Part shown: one piece after another, positions 18,050 to 28,653 of the stretch | Layout of the letters: each line of letters opens with the position of its first letter | Numbering within the stretch: the stretch's first letter is position 1 | DNA from: Reyranella sp. | GTDB taxonomy: Bacteria; Pseudomonadota; Alphaproteobacteria; Reyranellales; Reyranellaceae | Assembly (NCBI RefSeq): GCF_004297405.1 | Contig: NZ_SCVC01000036.1 | Coordinates: forward strand, 124,001-188,000 | Length of the DNA stretch: 64,000 nucleotides | Direction of reading: 5' to 3' | Notes under the pieces: model-generated | What the model was told of the DNA's origin: nothing | What the model saw: the letters and a program-made list of their open reading frames with translations, nothing else | Database searches by the model: none | Position numbers and translations under genes: made by a program

Positions 18050-19144
18050 TTACACTTTCCCGGCGCCATACATCCTGGCCATGAAGCCGTCGAAGCCACC
18101 TTCGGCAACGCGCGACCAGAGCACCTGTTCGGACCGATAGGGCCGCCAGACGTCCCAGACTTTCTTGAACTTGGCGTTCTTGGCCACGATCTCGTTGGTC
18201 ACTTCGTTGGTGGCGTTGAAGCATGCCTCGAGGACCGCCGTGGGGAATGGCAGCAGCTTGACGCCGCTCGCCACCAACCGCCGCAGCGCGGCGGGATTGC
18301 CGTTATCGTACTTGGCCAGCATCCAGAGTGTGACTTCGTTGGCCGAAACCTCGATCGCCTTCTGGTACATCGGTGGCAGATCGGACCAGTGCTTCTGGTT
18401 GATGTAGGCGGTGCCCATGCCCGTCCCTTCCCACCAGCCGGGGTAATAGTAGTAAGGCGCCACCTTGTTGAAGCCGAGCTTCTCGTCGTCATAGGGGCCG
18501 ACCCATTCGGCGGCGTCGATCGTGCCCTTCTCCAGCGCTGGGTAGATGTCGCCACCGGGAATCTGCTGCGCCACGACGCCGAGTTTGCCGAGGATCTGGC
18601 CGGCGAAGCCGCCGACACGGAATTTCAGCCCCTTGAGATCGTCGACCGTCTTGATCTCCTTGCGGAACCAGCCGCCCATCTGGGCGCCCGTACCGCCCAT
18701 CAGATGACCGACGACGCCGTAGTCCTTGTAGAACTCGTCCATCGCCTGGCGACCGCCGCCATGCATCCACCACGCGACGTGCTGGCGGCTGTTCAGGCCG
18801 AACGGCACGGCGGTGTCGAAGGTGAAGGTGATGTCCTTGCCGATATAGTAGTAGGCCGCCGTCTGGCCCATTTCGACGGTGCCGTTCTGCACCGCATCCA
18901 GCACCTGGAAGCCCGGTACGATCTCGCCCGACGCGAAGGGCGTGATCTTGAACTTGCCGTCGGTGATCTCGCCCACCCTTCGGCAGAAATGCTCGGCACC
19001 GCCGAACAGCGTGTCGAGCGACTTGGGAAAACTCGATGTCAGACGCCACTTCAACTCCGGCATGGCTTGCGCCAGCGCCGGTGCAGCCACCGACGTGGCG
19101 ACAGCGCCCACACCGGCGGTCTTGATAAACCTGCGACGTTGCAT
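18050..19144 (-). CDS. dctP: TRAP transporter substrate-binding protein P2 (TakP-like)
   Basis: The 364-residue protein starts MQRRRFIKTAGVGAVATSVA, a Tat signal slightly shorter than in its neighbours, ending near APALAQA. The mature part holds [19 protein letters not shown] and [14 protein letters not shown]. Like P1 it has Gln in GQTAAYYY, and the pocket segment WWMHGGGRQAMDEFYKDYG is distinctive. The C-terminus is FMARMYGAGKV. It has its own upstream motif at 19193-19212 and its own terminator, so it is probably transcribed alone. Confidence 0.93.
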   Translation of the reverse strand: MQRRRFIKTAGVGAVATSVAAPALAQAMPELKWRLTSSFPKSLDTLFGGAEHFCRRVGEITDGKFKITPFASGEIVPGFQVLDAVQNGTVEMGQTAAYYYIGKDITFTFDTAVPFGLNSRQHVAWWMHGGGRQAMDEFYKDYGVVGHLMGGTGAQMGGWFRKEIKTVDDLKGLKFRVGGFAGQILGKLGVVAQQIPGGDIYPALEKGTIDAAEWVGPYDDEKLGFNKVAPYYYYPGWWEGTGMGTAYINQKHWSDLPPMYQKAIEVSANEVTLWMLAKYDNGNPAALRRLVASGVKLLPFPTAVLEACFNATNEVTNEIVAKNAKFKKVWDVWRPYRSEQVLWSRVAEGGFDGFMARMYGAGKV

Positions 19145-19192
19145 GTGCCCCTCCCTGGGGAGTTTTTTGTAGACCAGACTTTATTTCATCTG

Positions 19193-19212
19193 GCGGAATC
19201 AGCCTGACATGA
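19193..19212. promoter_or_regulatory. Shared GCGGAA-N6-TGACATGA motif upstream of P2
   Basis: GCGGAATCAGCCTGACATGA lies 49-68 bp upstream of the P2 start. Nearly the same sequence is found upstream of P3, and weaker versions upstream of P4 and P7. It may be an operator or part of a promoter. Confidence 0.45.
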
Positions 19213-19240
19213 GCCCGTGGCCTTTGCAAAGGCCGGCAAT

Positions 19241-19268
19241 AAAAAAGCCCCGCCGAAGCGGGGCTTTT
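19241..19268 (-). terminator. Intrinsic terminator after binding protein P3
   Basis: AAAAGCCCCG CTTCG CGGGGCTTTT on the minus strand, ending in a six-T run, 21 bp after the P3 stop. Confidence 0.9.
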
Positions 19269-19289
19269 CCACCGGACAGGCCGGAAAGG

Positions 19290-20396
19290 TCAGAGTCTGT
19301 TGCCGGCCGACTGGCGCGCCATGAAGGTGTCGAACGTGCCCTCACACACGCGGAACCACAGGATCTCCTCGTTGCGGAAGACCTTCCACGACTCGTAGAC
19401 CTTCTTGAACTTGGCGTTCTTCGCAGAAAGCTCGGCGTAGAGTTCGTTGGCGGCGGCGAAGCAGGCTTCCATCACGGGCTGCGGGAACGGCATCAGCTTG
19501 GTGCCCGCTGCGGTAAGCTCGCGCAGCGCCTTGGGATTCTCCGCGTCGTACTTGGAGATCATGGTGGTGTGCGCGCGGAACGCTGCGGCCTCGAGGACCG
19601 CCCTGTAGCCCTTCGGTAATTCGTTCCACTTCCCGATGTTGATCATGGCCGACGTCTGCGGCCCGCCTTCCCACCAGCCAGGGTAGTAGTAATAGGGAGC
19701 GATCTTGTTGAAGCCGAGCCTCTGGTCGTCGTAGGGGCCGACCCACTCGGCGGCATCGATCGTACCCTTCTCCAAGGCCGGATAGATGTCGCCGCCCCCG
19801 ATCTGCTGCGGCACGGCGCCGACCTTGGCGCAAACCTGCCCGGCGATGCCGGCAATGCGGAACTTCAACCCTTTGAAGTCATCGACCGTCTTGATCTCCT
19901 TGCGGAACCATCCCCCCATCTGCGCGCCGGTGTTTCCAGCGGGCATGGCGTGGATATTGTAGTCCTTGTAGAGATCGCCCATCAGTTCGCGACCACCGCC
20001 GAAGTTCATCCAGGCATCCTGTTGCCGCGCGTTCATGCCGAACGGCAATGCGGTGTCGATGGCAAAAGTCGGGTCCTTGCCGACATAGTAGGTGCCGGCC
20101 GAGTGGCCCATTTCGACCGTGCCGTTTTGCACCGCGTCGAGCACCTGCAGGGCAGGCACGATCTCGCCCGCCGCGAAGACGCGGATGTGGAACCTGTTGT
20201 CGGTCATCTCCGCGACGTACTTGGCGAGGTTCTCGCCACCGCCAAAGAGCGTGTCGAGCGACTTCGGGAAGCTGGACGCTAACCGCCATTTGAGTTCCGG
20301 CATCGACTGAGCGATGGCCGGTGCGGCAAGCATACTCACAGACGCAACTCCACCGGCGCCAAGGCCGGCAGTACGCAAGAATTTGCGGCGTTGCAT
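19290..20396 (-). CDS. dctP: TRAP transporter substrate-binding protein P3 (TakP-like, altered pocket)
   Basis: The track ORF runs on to 20933, but the Tat signal MQRRKFLRTAGLGAGG fixes the start at 20396 (368 residues). It keeps [12 protein letters not shown] and [14 protein letters not shown]. It differs from P4-P7 at otherwise constant pocket positions: HTASYYY becomes HSAGTYY (Tyr102 is Thr), and the VGGFAG segment near residue 183 is IAGIAG. These changes suggest a different ligand or a larger binding site. It has a good copy of the GCGGAA motif upstream and a terminator downstream. Confidence 0.93.
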   Translation of the reverse strand: MQRRKFLRTAGLGAGGVASVSMLAAPAIAQSMPELKWRLASSFPKSLDTLFGGGENLAKYVAEMTDNRFHIRVFAAGEIVPALQVLDAVQNGTVEMGHSAGTYYVGKDPTFAIDTALPFGMNARQQDAWMNFGGGRELMGDLYKDYNIHAMPAGNTGAQMGGWFRKEIKTVDDFKGLKFRIAGIAGQVCAKVGAVPQQIGGGDIYPALEKGTIDAAEWVGPYDDQRLGFNKIAPYYYYPGWWEGGPQTSAMINIGKWNELPKGYRAVLEAAAFRAHTTMISKYDAENPKALRELTAAGTKLMPFPQPVMEACFAAANELYAELSAKNAKFKKVYESWKVFRNEEILWFRVCEGTFDTFMARQSAGNRL

Positions 20397-20448
20397 GGTG
20401 TTCCTCCCAGGAACATTTGTTTTGTGTGCCGGGCGGTGATTCCGTCCA

Positions 20449-20468
20449 GCGGAATCAATTTGACATGA
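20449..20468. promoter_or_regulatory. Shared GCGGAA-N6-TGACATGA motif upstream of P3
   Basis: GCGGAATCAATTTGACATGA lies 53-72 bp ahead of the P3 start. Here GATTCC (seven bases to the left) and GGAATC also form an inverted repeat, which favours an operator. Confidence 0.45.
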
Positions 20469-20499
20469 TCGGGCGGCATTAGCAAAAAGCCGGCGCAAA

Positions 20500-20525
20500 G
20501 AAAAAGCCCGCCGAAGCGGGCTTTT
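20500..20525 (-). terminator. Intrinsic terminator after binding protein P4
   Basis: AAAAGCCCG CTTCG CGGGCTTTTT on the minus strand, 23 bp after the P4 stop. Confidence 0.88.
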
Positions 20526-20548
20526 CCTCCACCGGACAGGCCGGAGGG

Positions 20549-21655
20549 TCAGAGTTTGTTGGCGGCCGACTGGCGCGCCATGAAGTTGTCGAAGGTGTTT
20601 TCGGCCACGCGGAACCACAGCACCTCCTCGTTCCGGAACTGCCGCCACTGATCGTAGATCTTCTTGAACTTGGCGTTCTTCTCCGAGGTCTCGGCATAGA
20701 GCTTGTTGGCCGATTCGAGGCTGGCCTCCATCACCGGTTGCGGGAAGGCCACCAGCTTGGTGCCCGCGGCGACGAGCTCGCGCAGCGCCTTGGGATTGAG
20801 GGCATCGTACTTGGCGAGCATCTGCGTGTGCGCCTTGGCCGAGGCCACCTCGATCACCGACCTGTAGATCGCCGGCAGCTCGTTCCACTTCGCGAGGTTG
20901 ATGAAGTTGGAAAGCTGCGGCCCTCCCTCCCACCAGCCGGGGTAGTAGTAGTACGGCGCCACCTTGTTGAAGCCGAGCTTCTGGTCGTCATAGGGCCCGA
21001 CCCATTCGGCAGCGTCGATCGTGCCCTTCTCCAGCGCAGGATAAATGTCCCCACCGGCGATCTGCTGCGGCACCAGGCCAAGCGGTGTGAGCACCTGTCC
21101 GGCGAAGCCGCCGATGCGCATCTTGAGACCCTTGAGGTCCTCGACGGTCTTGATCTCCTTACGGAACCAGCCGCCCATCTGGCAGCCCGTGTTACCGCAT
21201 GGCACTCCGTAAATGTTGTAGTCCTTGAGGAACTCGTTCACCGCCTGGCGGCCACCGCCCCAATTCATCCAGGCATCCTGCTGGCGGGCGTTGAGGCCGA
21301 ACGGCAGCGCCGTGTCGAAGGCGAAGGTCGGATCCTTGCCGATGTAGTAGTAGGACGCTGTGTGTCCCATCTCGACGGTGCCGTTCTGCACGGCGTCGGC
21401 GACCTGTAGGCCAGGGACGATTTCGCCAGCGGCGAACACACGGATCTGGAGTTTGTTGTCCGTCACTTCGGCGCAATACTTCGAGAAGGTCTCGGCCGCG
21501 CCGAAAAGTGTATCGAGCGACTTCGGAAAACTCGACGCCAGGCGCCACTTGAGCTCCGGCATCGACTGCGCAATGGCCGGTGCCGCTACCACGCTGGCGG
21601 CCACAGCCGTAGCGCCGCCCAAACCGGCGGTTTTGATGAACTTACGACGTTGCAT
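20549..21655 (-). CDS. dctP: TRAP transporter substrate-binding protein P4 (TakP-like)
   Basis: The track ORF continues to 22426 through antisense-like sequence, but the Tat start MQRRKFIKTAGLGGATAVAA is at 21655, giving 368 residues. The mature protein has [52 protein letters not shown] and [14 protein letters not shown], and ends [11 protein letters not shown]. Its pocket-side segments MNWGGGRQ and GNTG match P7 best, so P4 and P7 are likely sister copies. The 152-bp gaps on each side are of identical length. Confidence 0.94.
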   Translation of the reverse strand: MQRRKFIKTAGLGGATAVAASVVAAPAIAQSMPELKWRLASSFPKSLDTLFGAAETFSKYCAEVTDNKLQIRVFAAGEIVPGLQVADAVQNGTVEMGHTASYYYIGKDPTFAFDTALPFGLNARQQDAWMNWGGGRQAVNEFLKDYNIYGVPCGNTGCQMGGWFRKEIKTVEDLKGLKMRIGGFAGQVLTPLGLVPQQIAGGDIYPALEKGTIDAAEWVGPYDDQKLGFNKVAPYYYYPGWWEGGPQLSNFINLAKWNELPAIYRSVIEVASAKAHTQMLAKYDALNPKALRELVAAGTKLVAFPQPVMEASLESANKLYAETSEKNAKFKKIYDQWRQFRNEEVLWFRVAENTFDNFMARQSAANKL

Positions 21656-21704
21656 GGACGTCCCTCCCACAGGACTTGCTGTTCTAAAATGCTGATTCCA
21701 CTCA

Positions 21705-21723
21705 GCGGAACCACCCTGCCACG
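21705..21723. promoter_or_regulatory. Weaker copy of the GCGGAA motif upstream of P4
   Basis: GCGGAACCACCCTGCCACG keeps the first half and the 6-bp spacing but has two changes in the TGACATG half. It lies 50-68 bp ahead of P4. Confidence 0.35.
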
Positions 21724-21755
21724 GGAAAAGGAATCTGGCAAAGCCTGCACAAAGC

Positions 21756-21783
21756 AAAAGGCCCCGCCGAAGCGGGGCCTTCC
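21756..21783 (-). terminator. Intrinsic terminator after binding protein P5
   Basis: AAGGCCCCG CTTCG CGGGGCCTTTT on the minus strand, 25 bp after the P5 stop. The T-run is interrupted (TTTTGCTTTG). Confidence 0.85.
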
Positions 21784-21807
21784 ATCGACCGATAGGCCGG
21801 TCGGATC

Positions 21808-22914
21808 CTAGAGCTTGTTGGCCGCCGACTGGCGCGCCATGAAGTTGTCGAAGGTGTTCTCGGCAACCCGGAACCACAGAACCTCTTCGTTCCGGAACGG
21901 CTTCCAGGAATCGTAGACCTTCTTGAACTTCGGGTTCTTGGCGATCGTCTCGGCGTAGAGCTCGTTGGAGGCGTTGAAACAGGCTTCCATCACCGACTGC
22001 GGGAACGGCAGGAACTTCGTTCCGGCCGCCACCAGCTCGCGCAGCGCCTTGGGGTTCTGCGCGTCGTACTTCGCGACCGACCAGCTCACCGTATCGCCAC
22101 ACGCCACCGCGATGGCTTCTTTGTACGCCGGCGGAAGCGCGTCGAACGCCTTGTTGCCGCAATAGAGCGACAGCGCCGCGCAGCCTTCCCACCAACCTGG
22201 ATAGTAGTAGTACGGTGCCACCTTGTTGAAGCCGAGCTTCTGGTCGTCGTACGGACCGACCCATTCGGCAGCGTCGATCGTGCCCTTCTCCAGTGCCGGA
22301 TAGATGTCGCCGCCAGCGATCTGCTGCGGCACCACGCCGAGCTTCGCCATCACCTGGCCGGCAAAACCGCCGATGCGCATCTTCACGCCCTTCATGTCCT
22401 CGGGCGTCTTGATCTCCTTGCGCCACCAGCCGCCCATCTGCGCGCCGGTGTGGCTCATCAGGAAGGAGGTCATCTTGTATTCTTTATAGAAATCACGCAT
22501 CAGCTCGAGCCCGCCGCCGTGATAAACCCAGGCATTGTGCTGGCGCGTGTTCAATCCGAACGGCAGCGCGGTATCGAACGCGAAGGTCGGATCCTTGCCG
22601 ACATAATAGTAGGAGGCGGTGTGGCCGCACTCGACCGTCTCGTTCTGCACGGCATCGACGACCTGCAGGCCCGGGACGATTTCGCCGGCGGCGAACACAC
22701 GGATCTGGAACTTGTTATCGGTCAGCGCGGCAACGCGCTTGGCGAAGAACTCACCGGCGCCGTAGATCGTGTCGAGTGACTTCGGAAAGCTCGAAGCCAG
22801 GCGCCACTTCACCTCGGGCAGGGACTGGGCAACTGCTGGCGCGGCGAGCGCACTGGCAGCAGCCACGGTCGCGCCACCGACGCCGGCGGTGCGCATGAAT
22901 TTGCGACGTTGCAT
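21808..22914 (-). CDS. dctP: TRAP transporter substrate-binding protein P5 (TakP-like)
   Basis: I start at the Tat signal MQRRKFMRTAGVGGATVAAA at 22914 (368 residues) rather than 22962. P5 and P6 form a distinct pair: both have NETVECGHT (Glu92, Cys96) where the others have NGTVEMGHT, and both have LNTRQHNAWVYHGGGLELMR and [10 protein letters not shown] or [10 protein letters not shown]. In P5 alone the QMGGWF phenylalanine is tryptophan (QMGGWWRKEIK, residue 164). The invariant [14 protein letters not shown] is retained. The upstream region shares a 16-bp element with P6. Confidence 0.94.
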   Translation of the reverse strand: MQRRKFMRTAGVGGATVAAASALAAPAVAQSLPEVKWRLASSFPKSLDTIYGAGEFFAKRVAALTDNKFQIRVFAAGEIVPGLQVVDAVQNETVECGHTASYYYVGKDPTFAFDTALPFGLNTRQHNAWVYHGGGLELMRDFYKEYKMTSFLMSHTGAQMGGWWRKEIKTPEDMKGVKMRIGGFAGQVMAKLGVVPQQIAGGDIYPALEKGTIDAAEWVGPYDDQKLGFNKVAPYYYYPGWWEGCAALSLYCGNKAFDALPPAYKEAIAVACGDTVSWSVAKYDAQNPKALRELVAAGTKFLPFPQSVMEACFNASNELYAETIAKNPKFKKVYDSWKPFRNEEVLWFRVAENTFDNFMARQSAANKL

Positions 22915-22987
22915 CTGAGAGAACTCCCTAAAATCTCTTACTTTGAACGCGTCTTTTGCCACGCGAACCGCATTTTGCGGCGGCGGT

Positions 22988-23003
22988 TTATCGCATAGCG
23001 CAA
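22988..23003 (-). promoter_or_regulatory. P5/P6-type promoter element upstream of P5
   Basis: On the minus strand TTGCGCTATGCGATAA lies 74-89 bp ahead of P5. TGCGATAA could act as an extended -10 element. The same element is at exactly the same distance from P6. Confidence 0.5.
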
Positions 23004-23045
23004 CGGCGATGGAAAGCTAGTTGCCGCCTCCCTGAAGGCAAACAG

Positions 23046-23070
23046 AAAACCCCGCAAAGGCGGGGTTTTA
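23046..23070 (-). terminator. Intrinsic terminator after binding protein P6
   Basis: AAAACCCCGCC TTT GCGGGGTTTT on the minus strand, 25 bp after the P6 stop. Confidence 0.88.
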
Positions 23071-23094
23071 CATTGGTTTTTCAAAGACTTGGAG

Positions 23095-24201
23095 TCAGAG
23101 CTTATCGGCTGCCGATTGTCGCGCCATGAAGTTGTCAAAAGTGTTTTCGACCACCCTGAACCACAGCACCTCCTCGGCACGGAACGGCTTCCAGGAATCG
23201 TAGACCTTCTTGAACTTCGGATTCTTGGCGCTGGTCTCGGCGTAGATCTCGTTTGCGGCATTGAAGGCCGCTTCCATCATCGTCTGCGGAAACGGCAGGA
23301 CCTTTGCGCCCCCCGCAATCAGCTCCCGCAACGCGCGCGGGTTCTGTGCATCGTACTTGGCGAGCGACCACCCCACCGTGTCGCCAGCTGCGACCGAGAT
23401 CGCCTCCTTGTACATCGGCGGCAGGGCCGCGAATGCCTTGTCGCCACAATAGAGCGAGACCGCCGTACTGCCTTCCCACCAGCCAGGGTAATAGTAGTAA
23501 GGCGCTACTTTGTAGAAGCCGAGTTTCAGATCATCGTAGGGGCCAACCCACTCGGCGGCATCGATCGTGCCCTTCTCCAGCGCCGGATAGATGTCGCCGG
23601 CAGCGATCTGCTGCGGCACCACGCCGAGCTTCGCCAACACTTGACCGGCAAAGCCACCGACACGGAACTTCAAGCCCTTCAGATCATCGAGCGTCTTGAT
23701 CTCCTTGCGGAACCAGCCGCCCATCTGCGCGCCCGTGTGTCCCACCAGGAAGGACGTCATCTTGTAGTCCTTGTAGAACTCACGCATCAGCTCGAGCCCG
23801 CCACCGTGATAGACCCAGGCGTTGTGCTGCCGAGTGTTGAGGCCGAACGGCAACGCAGTATCGAAGGCGAAGGTCGGATCCTTGCCGACATAGTAGTAGG
23901 CGCCCGTGTGGCCGCACTCGACGGTCTCATTTTGCACGGCATCGAGGACCTGCAGGCCCGGGACGATCTCGCCCGCAGCGAAGGATCGGATCTGGAATTT
24001 GTTATCGGTGAGTGTTGCGACCCGCTTGGCAAAGAACTCGCCGGCGCCGTAGATCGCATCGAGCGACTTCGGGAAGCTCGAGGCCATGCGCCACTTCACC
24101 TCGGGCAAGGACTGGGCAATGGCAGGTGCTGCGAGCGTGCCAGCCGCGGCCACTGTTGCGCCGCCGACGCCAGCCGTGCGCAAGAATTTGCGACGTTGCA
24201 T
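23095..24201 (-). CDS. dctP: TRAP transporter substrate-binding protein P6 (TakP-like)
   Basis: The start is the Tat signal MQRRKFLRTAGVGGATVAAA at 24201 (368 residues); the longer track ORF is an accidental extension through the gap. It is the closest relative of P5: NETVECGHTGAYYYVGKDPTF, LNTRQHNAWVYHGGGLELMREF and [16 protein letters not shown]. It has [14 protein letters not shown], where the other copies have DDQK, DDQR or DDEK, and [27 protein letters not shown] like P5. The mature start [20 protein letters not shown] is also shared. Confidence 0.94.
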   Translation of the reverse strand: MQRRKFLRTAGVGGATVAAAGTLAAPAIAQSLPEVKWRMASSFPKSLDAIYGAGEFFAKRVATLTDNKFQIRSFAAGEIVPGLQVLDAVQNETVECGHTGAYYYVGKDPTFAFDTALPFGLNTRQHNAWVYHGGGLELMREFYKDYKMTSFLVGHTGAQMGGWFRKEIKTLDDLKGLKFRVGGFAGQVLAKLGVVPQQIAAGDIYPALEKGTIDAAEWVGPYDDLKLGFYKVAPYYYYPGWWEGSTAVSLYCGDKAFAALPPMYKEAISVAAGDTVGWSLAKYDAQNPRALRELIAGGAKVLPFPQTMMEAAFNAANEIYAETSAKNPKFKKVYDSWKPFRAEEVLWFRVVENTFDNFMARQSAADKL

Positions 24202-24274
24202 CTTGGAGATTCTCCCTAAGGCTTTTTGCTTTGACCCACCTCTTCGAGGTGAGCCGCTTTTTACGACGAGAGAA

Positions 24275-24290
24275 TTATCGCATGGCGCAA
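24275..24290 (-). promoter_or_regulatory. P5/P6-type promoter element upstream of P6
   Basis: TTGCGCCATGCGATAA on the minus strand, 74-89 bp ahead of P6, continuing as TGCGATAAT, a near-consensus extended -10. It lies just after the P7 terminator. Confidence 0.5.
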
Positions 24291-24306
24291 TAGGGCCAAA
24301 AAGGAA

Positions 24307-24330
24307 GAAACCCCGCCGAAGCGGGGTTTC
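24307..24330 (-). terminator. Intrinsic terminator after binding protein P7
   Basis: GAAACCCCG CTTCG CGGGGTTTC on the minus strand followed by TTCCTTTTT, 24 bp after the P7 stop. Confidence 0.87.
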
Positions 24331-24353
24331 CAGGTCGTCTCGGACCAGGCCGA

Positions 24354-26358
<2,005 letters not shown>

Positions 26359-26360
26359 TC

Positions 26361-28601
26361 TCAGTCCTTGAACCGTTTGGCCCGTGGCCAGCCCTTCTCC
26401 GGCATGCGTCCCGCTTGCGAGCGCTCGCCACGCCAGAATTTCAGCTCGTTGGCCGGGATCACCCGGTTGCCCCACGGCAAACCTTCGGAAAGCTTGAAGG
26501 CCTGCGCATCCGACAACTGGTCGCCCTTGGACTTTTGCAGCAGTACGCCGCGGCCACGGCCCATCTCGGGAATCTGGTCCAGCGGGAAGATCAGCAGCTT
26601 GCGGCCTTCGCTCAGTGCCGCCGCTGAATCCGCGCCCTCAGGCACGATCGAAAAGGCCTGCGCCCTCTCCTTGTCGGCGAGATTCAGGACCTGCTTGCCG
26701 TTCTTGGTCTGCGCCACGACATCGTCTTCCGGCACGATGAAGCCGCGGCCGGCATCCGAGGCCACGAGGAACTTGCGTCCGCCGCCCAGCACCATGAGCT
26801 GCACGACGTCCTGCTCGTTGCCGAGCTCGATCATCAGGCGGAGCGGCTCGCCATGGCCGCGCGCGCTTGGCAGGCGGTCACAGCCCAGGGTGTAGAAGCG
26901 GCCATTGGTGCCGAACACCAGCACCTTGTCGGTCGACTGCGCGTGGATGGCGAAGCGCGGCCCATCGCCTTCCTTGAACTTGAGTTCGGCGGCCGCCTTG
27001 TCGTCGAGATGCCCCTTGGCGGCGCGGATCCAGCCCTTCTCCGACAGGATCACCGTCATTGGCTCGCGCTCGACGAAGTCCTCGATCGCGTGTTCGATCT
27101 CGGCCGGTGCATCGGCCAGCTCGGTACGGCGACGGCCGAGTTCGGTCTTGCCACCGAACTTCTTCTTGGTCTCCTGAACTTCCTCGGCGATCGCCTTCCA
27201 CTGCAGATCGTCGCTCTTCAGCAGTTCCTTGAGGGTCTTCCGCTCGGCAGAGAGTTTCTTGTGCTCGCCACGGATCTCGAACTCTTCGAGCCGGCGCAAC
27301 GCGCGCAGCCGCATGTTCAGGATCGACTCGGCTTGCAGATCGGTGAGGCCAAAAGCCTTGATCATCTTCGGCTTGGGCTCGTCCTCCTCGCGGATGATCT
27401 TGATCAGCTTGTCGAGGTTCAGATAGGCGATCAGGTAGCCGTCGAGGATTTCCAGCCGCCGTTCGATCTCGGCCAGGCGGAAGGTCGAGCGCCGCACCAG
27501 CACTTCGCGACGATGATCGAGGAAGGCCTGCAACGCCTCGCGCAGGTTCATCACGCGTGGCGTGTTGTCCCTGTCGAGGACATTGAGGTTCAGCGGGAAG
27601 CGCGTCTCAAGGTCGCTGAGCTTGAAGAGCTGCTCCATCAGCAGTTCGGCCGGCACATTGCCGGTGCGCGGCTCCAGCACGATACGCACGTCGTCGGCCG
27701 ACTCGTCGCGCACGTCCTCGAGGATCGGCAGCTTCTTGGCGTTGATGATTTCGGCAATGCGTTCGATCAGCTTGCCCTTCTGGACCTGATACGGGATCTG
27801 GGTGACGATGATCCGGTACTGGCCGCGCGGCAGTTGTTCGACTTCCCACTTGGCACGCAGACGAAAGGCGCCGCGGCCCGTCTTGTAGGCTTCGACGATC
27901 GATTCGCGCGGCTCGACAAGGATGCCACCGGTCGGGAAGTCCGGTCCCTTCACCAGATCGACCAGTGTCTCGATGCGTGAGTTCGGCGTCTTGATGAGAT
28001 GCAGCAGCGCGTCGCACAGCTCGCCGGCGTTGTGCGGCGGGATCGAGGTCGCCATGCCGACGGCGATGCCGGCCGCGCCGTTGGCCAGCAGATTGGGAAA
28101 GCCGCCGGGCAGAACGATCGGCTCTTCGGTCGAACCGTCGTAGTTGGGCCGGAAGTCGACAGCGTTCTCGTCGATGCCCGTCAGCAGCGCCTCTGCAACG
28201 GCGGTCAGGCGCGCTTCGGTGTAACGCATCGCGGCCGGGTTATCGCCGTCGATATTGCCGAAGTTGCCCTGGCCTTCGATCAGCGGGTAGCGGGCGGCGA
28301 ACTCCTGCGCCAGGCGCACCAGTGCGTCGTAGATCGACTGGTCGCCGTGCGGGTGATACTGGCCGATCACGTCGCCGACCACGCGCGCACTCTTCTTGAA
28401 GGCGCTGTTGGGGTCGAGCCGGAGCTGGCGCATCGCATAGAGCAGCCGGCGATGCACCGGCTTCAGCCCGTCGCGCACATCGGGAAGCGACCGCGACATG
28501 ATGGTCGACAGAGCATAGGACAGGTAGCGCTCCTGGAGCGCTTGCCCGAATTGCACCGGCTTGACCGCCGCGAGTGGAACGACGTTGTTGCGCTTTGCCA
28601 T
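26361..28601 (-). CDS. parC: DNA topoisomerase IV subunit A
   Basis: The 746-residue protein starts [20 protein letters not shown]. The catalytic region contains [33 protein letters not shown] and [28 protein letters not shown], followed by the tyrosine in [11 protein letters not shown]. The coiled tower segment [16 protein letters not shown] and C-terminal beta-pinwheel blades follow. The length and the sparse C-terminal repeats fit ParC rather than GyrA. It decatenates daughter chromosomes together with ParE, which is not in this window. Confidence 0.94.
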   Translation of the reverse strand: MAKRNNVVPLAAVKPVQFGQALQERYLSYALSTIMSRSLPDVRDGLKPVHRRLLYAMRQLRLDPNSAFKKSARVVGDVIGQYHPHGDQSIYDALVRLAQEFAARYPLIEGQGNFGNIDGDNPAAMRYTEARLTAVAEALLTGIDENAVDFRPNYDGSTEEPIVLPGGFPNLLANGAAGIAVGMATSIPPHNAGELCDALLHLIKTPNSRIETLVDLVKGPDFPTGGILVEPRESIVEAYKTGRGAFRLRAKWEVEQLPRGQYRIIVTQIPYQVQKGKLIERIAEIINAKKLPILEDVRDESADDVRIVLEPRTGNVPAELLMEQLFKLSDLETRFPLNLNVLDRDNTPRVMNLREALQAFLDHRREVLVRRSTFRLAEIERRLEILDGYLIAYLNLDKLIKIIREEDEPKPKMIKAFGLTDLQAESILNMRLRALRRLEEFEIRGEHKKLSAERKTLKELLKSDDLQWKAIAEEVQETKKKFGGKTELGRRRTELADAPAEIEHAIEDFVEREPMTVILSEKGWIRAAKGHLDDKAAAELKFKEGDGPRFAIHAQSTDKVLVFGTNGRFYTLGCDRLPSARGHGEPLRLMIELGNEQDVVQLMVLGGGRKFLVASDAGRGFIVPEDDVVAQTKNGKQVLNLADKERAQAFSIVPEGADSAAALSEGRKLLIFPLDQIPEMGRGRGVLLQKSKGDQLSDAQAFKLSEGLPWGNRVIPANELKFWRGERSQAGRMPEKGWPRAKRFKD

Positions 28602-28653
28602 TTACCGGACGTGAGGGGAAGCGGCCGCAATTCTCGCCACGGCCGTTGTTATT

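Noticed and set aside
20549-22426. 625-residue minus ORF suggesting a fused double binding protein
   Set aside because: Only the part from 21655 is a P4 protein with a Tat signal. The upstream part is an off-frame reading of P5, not a fusion.
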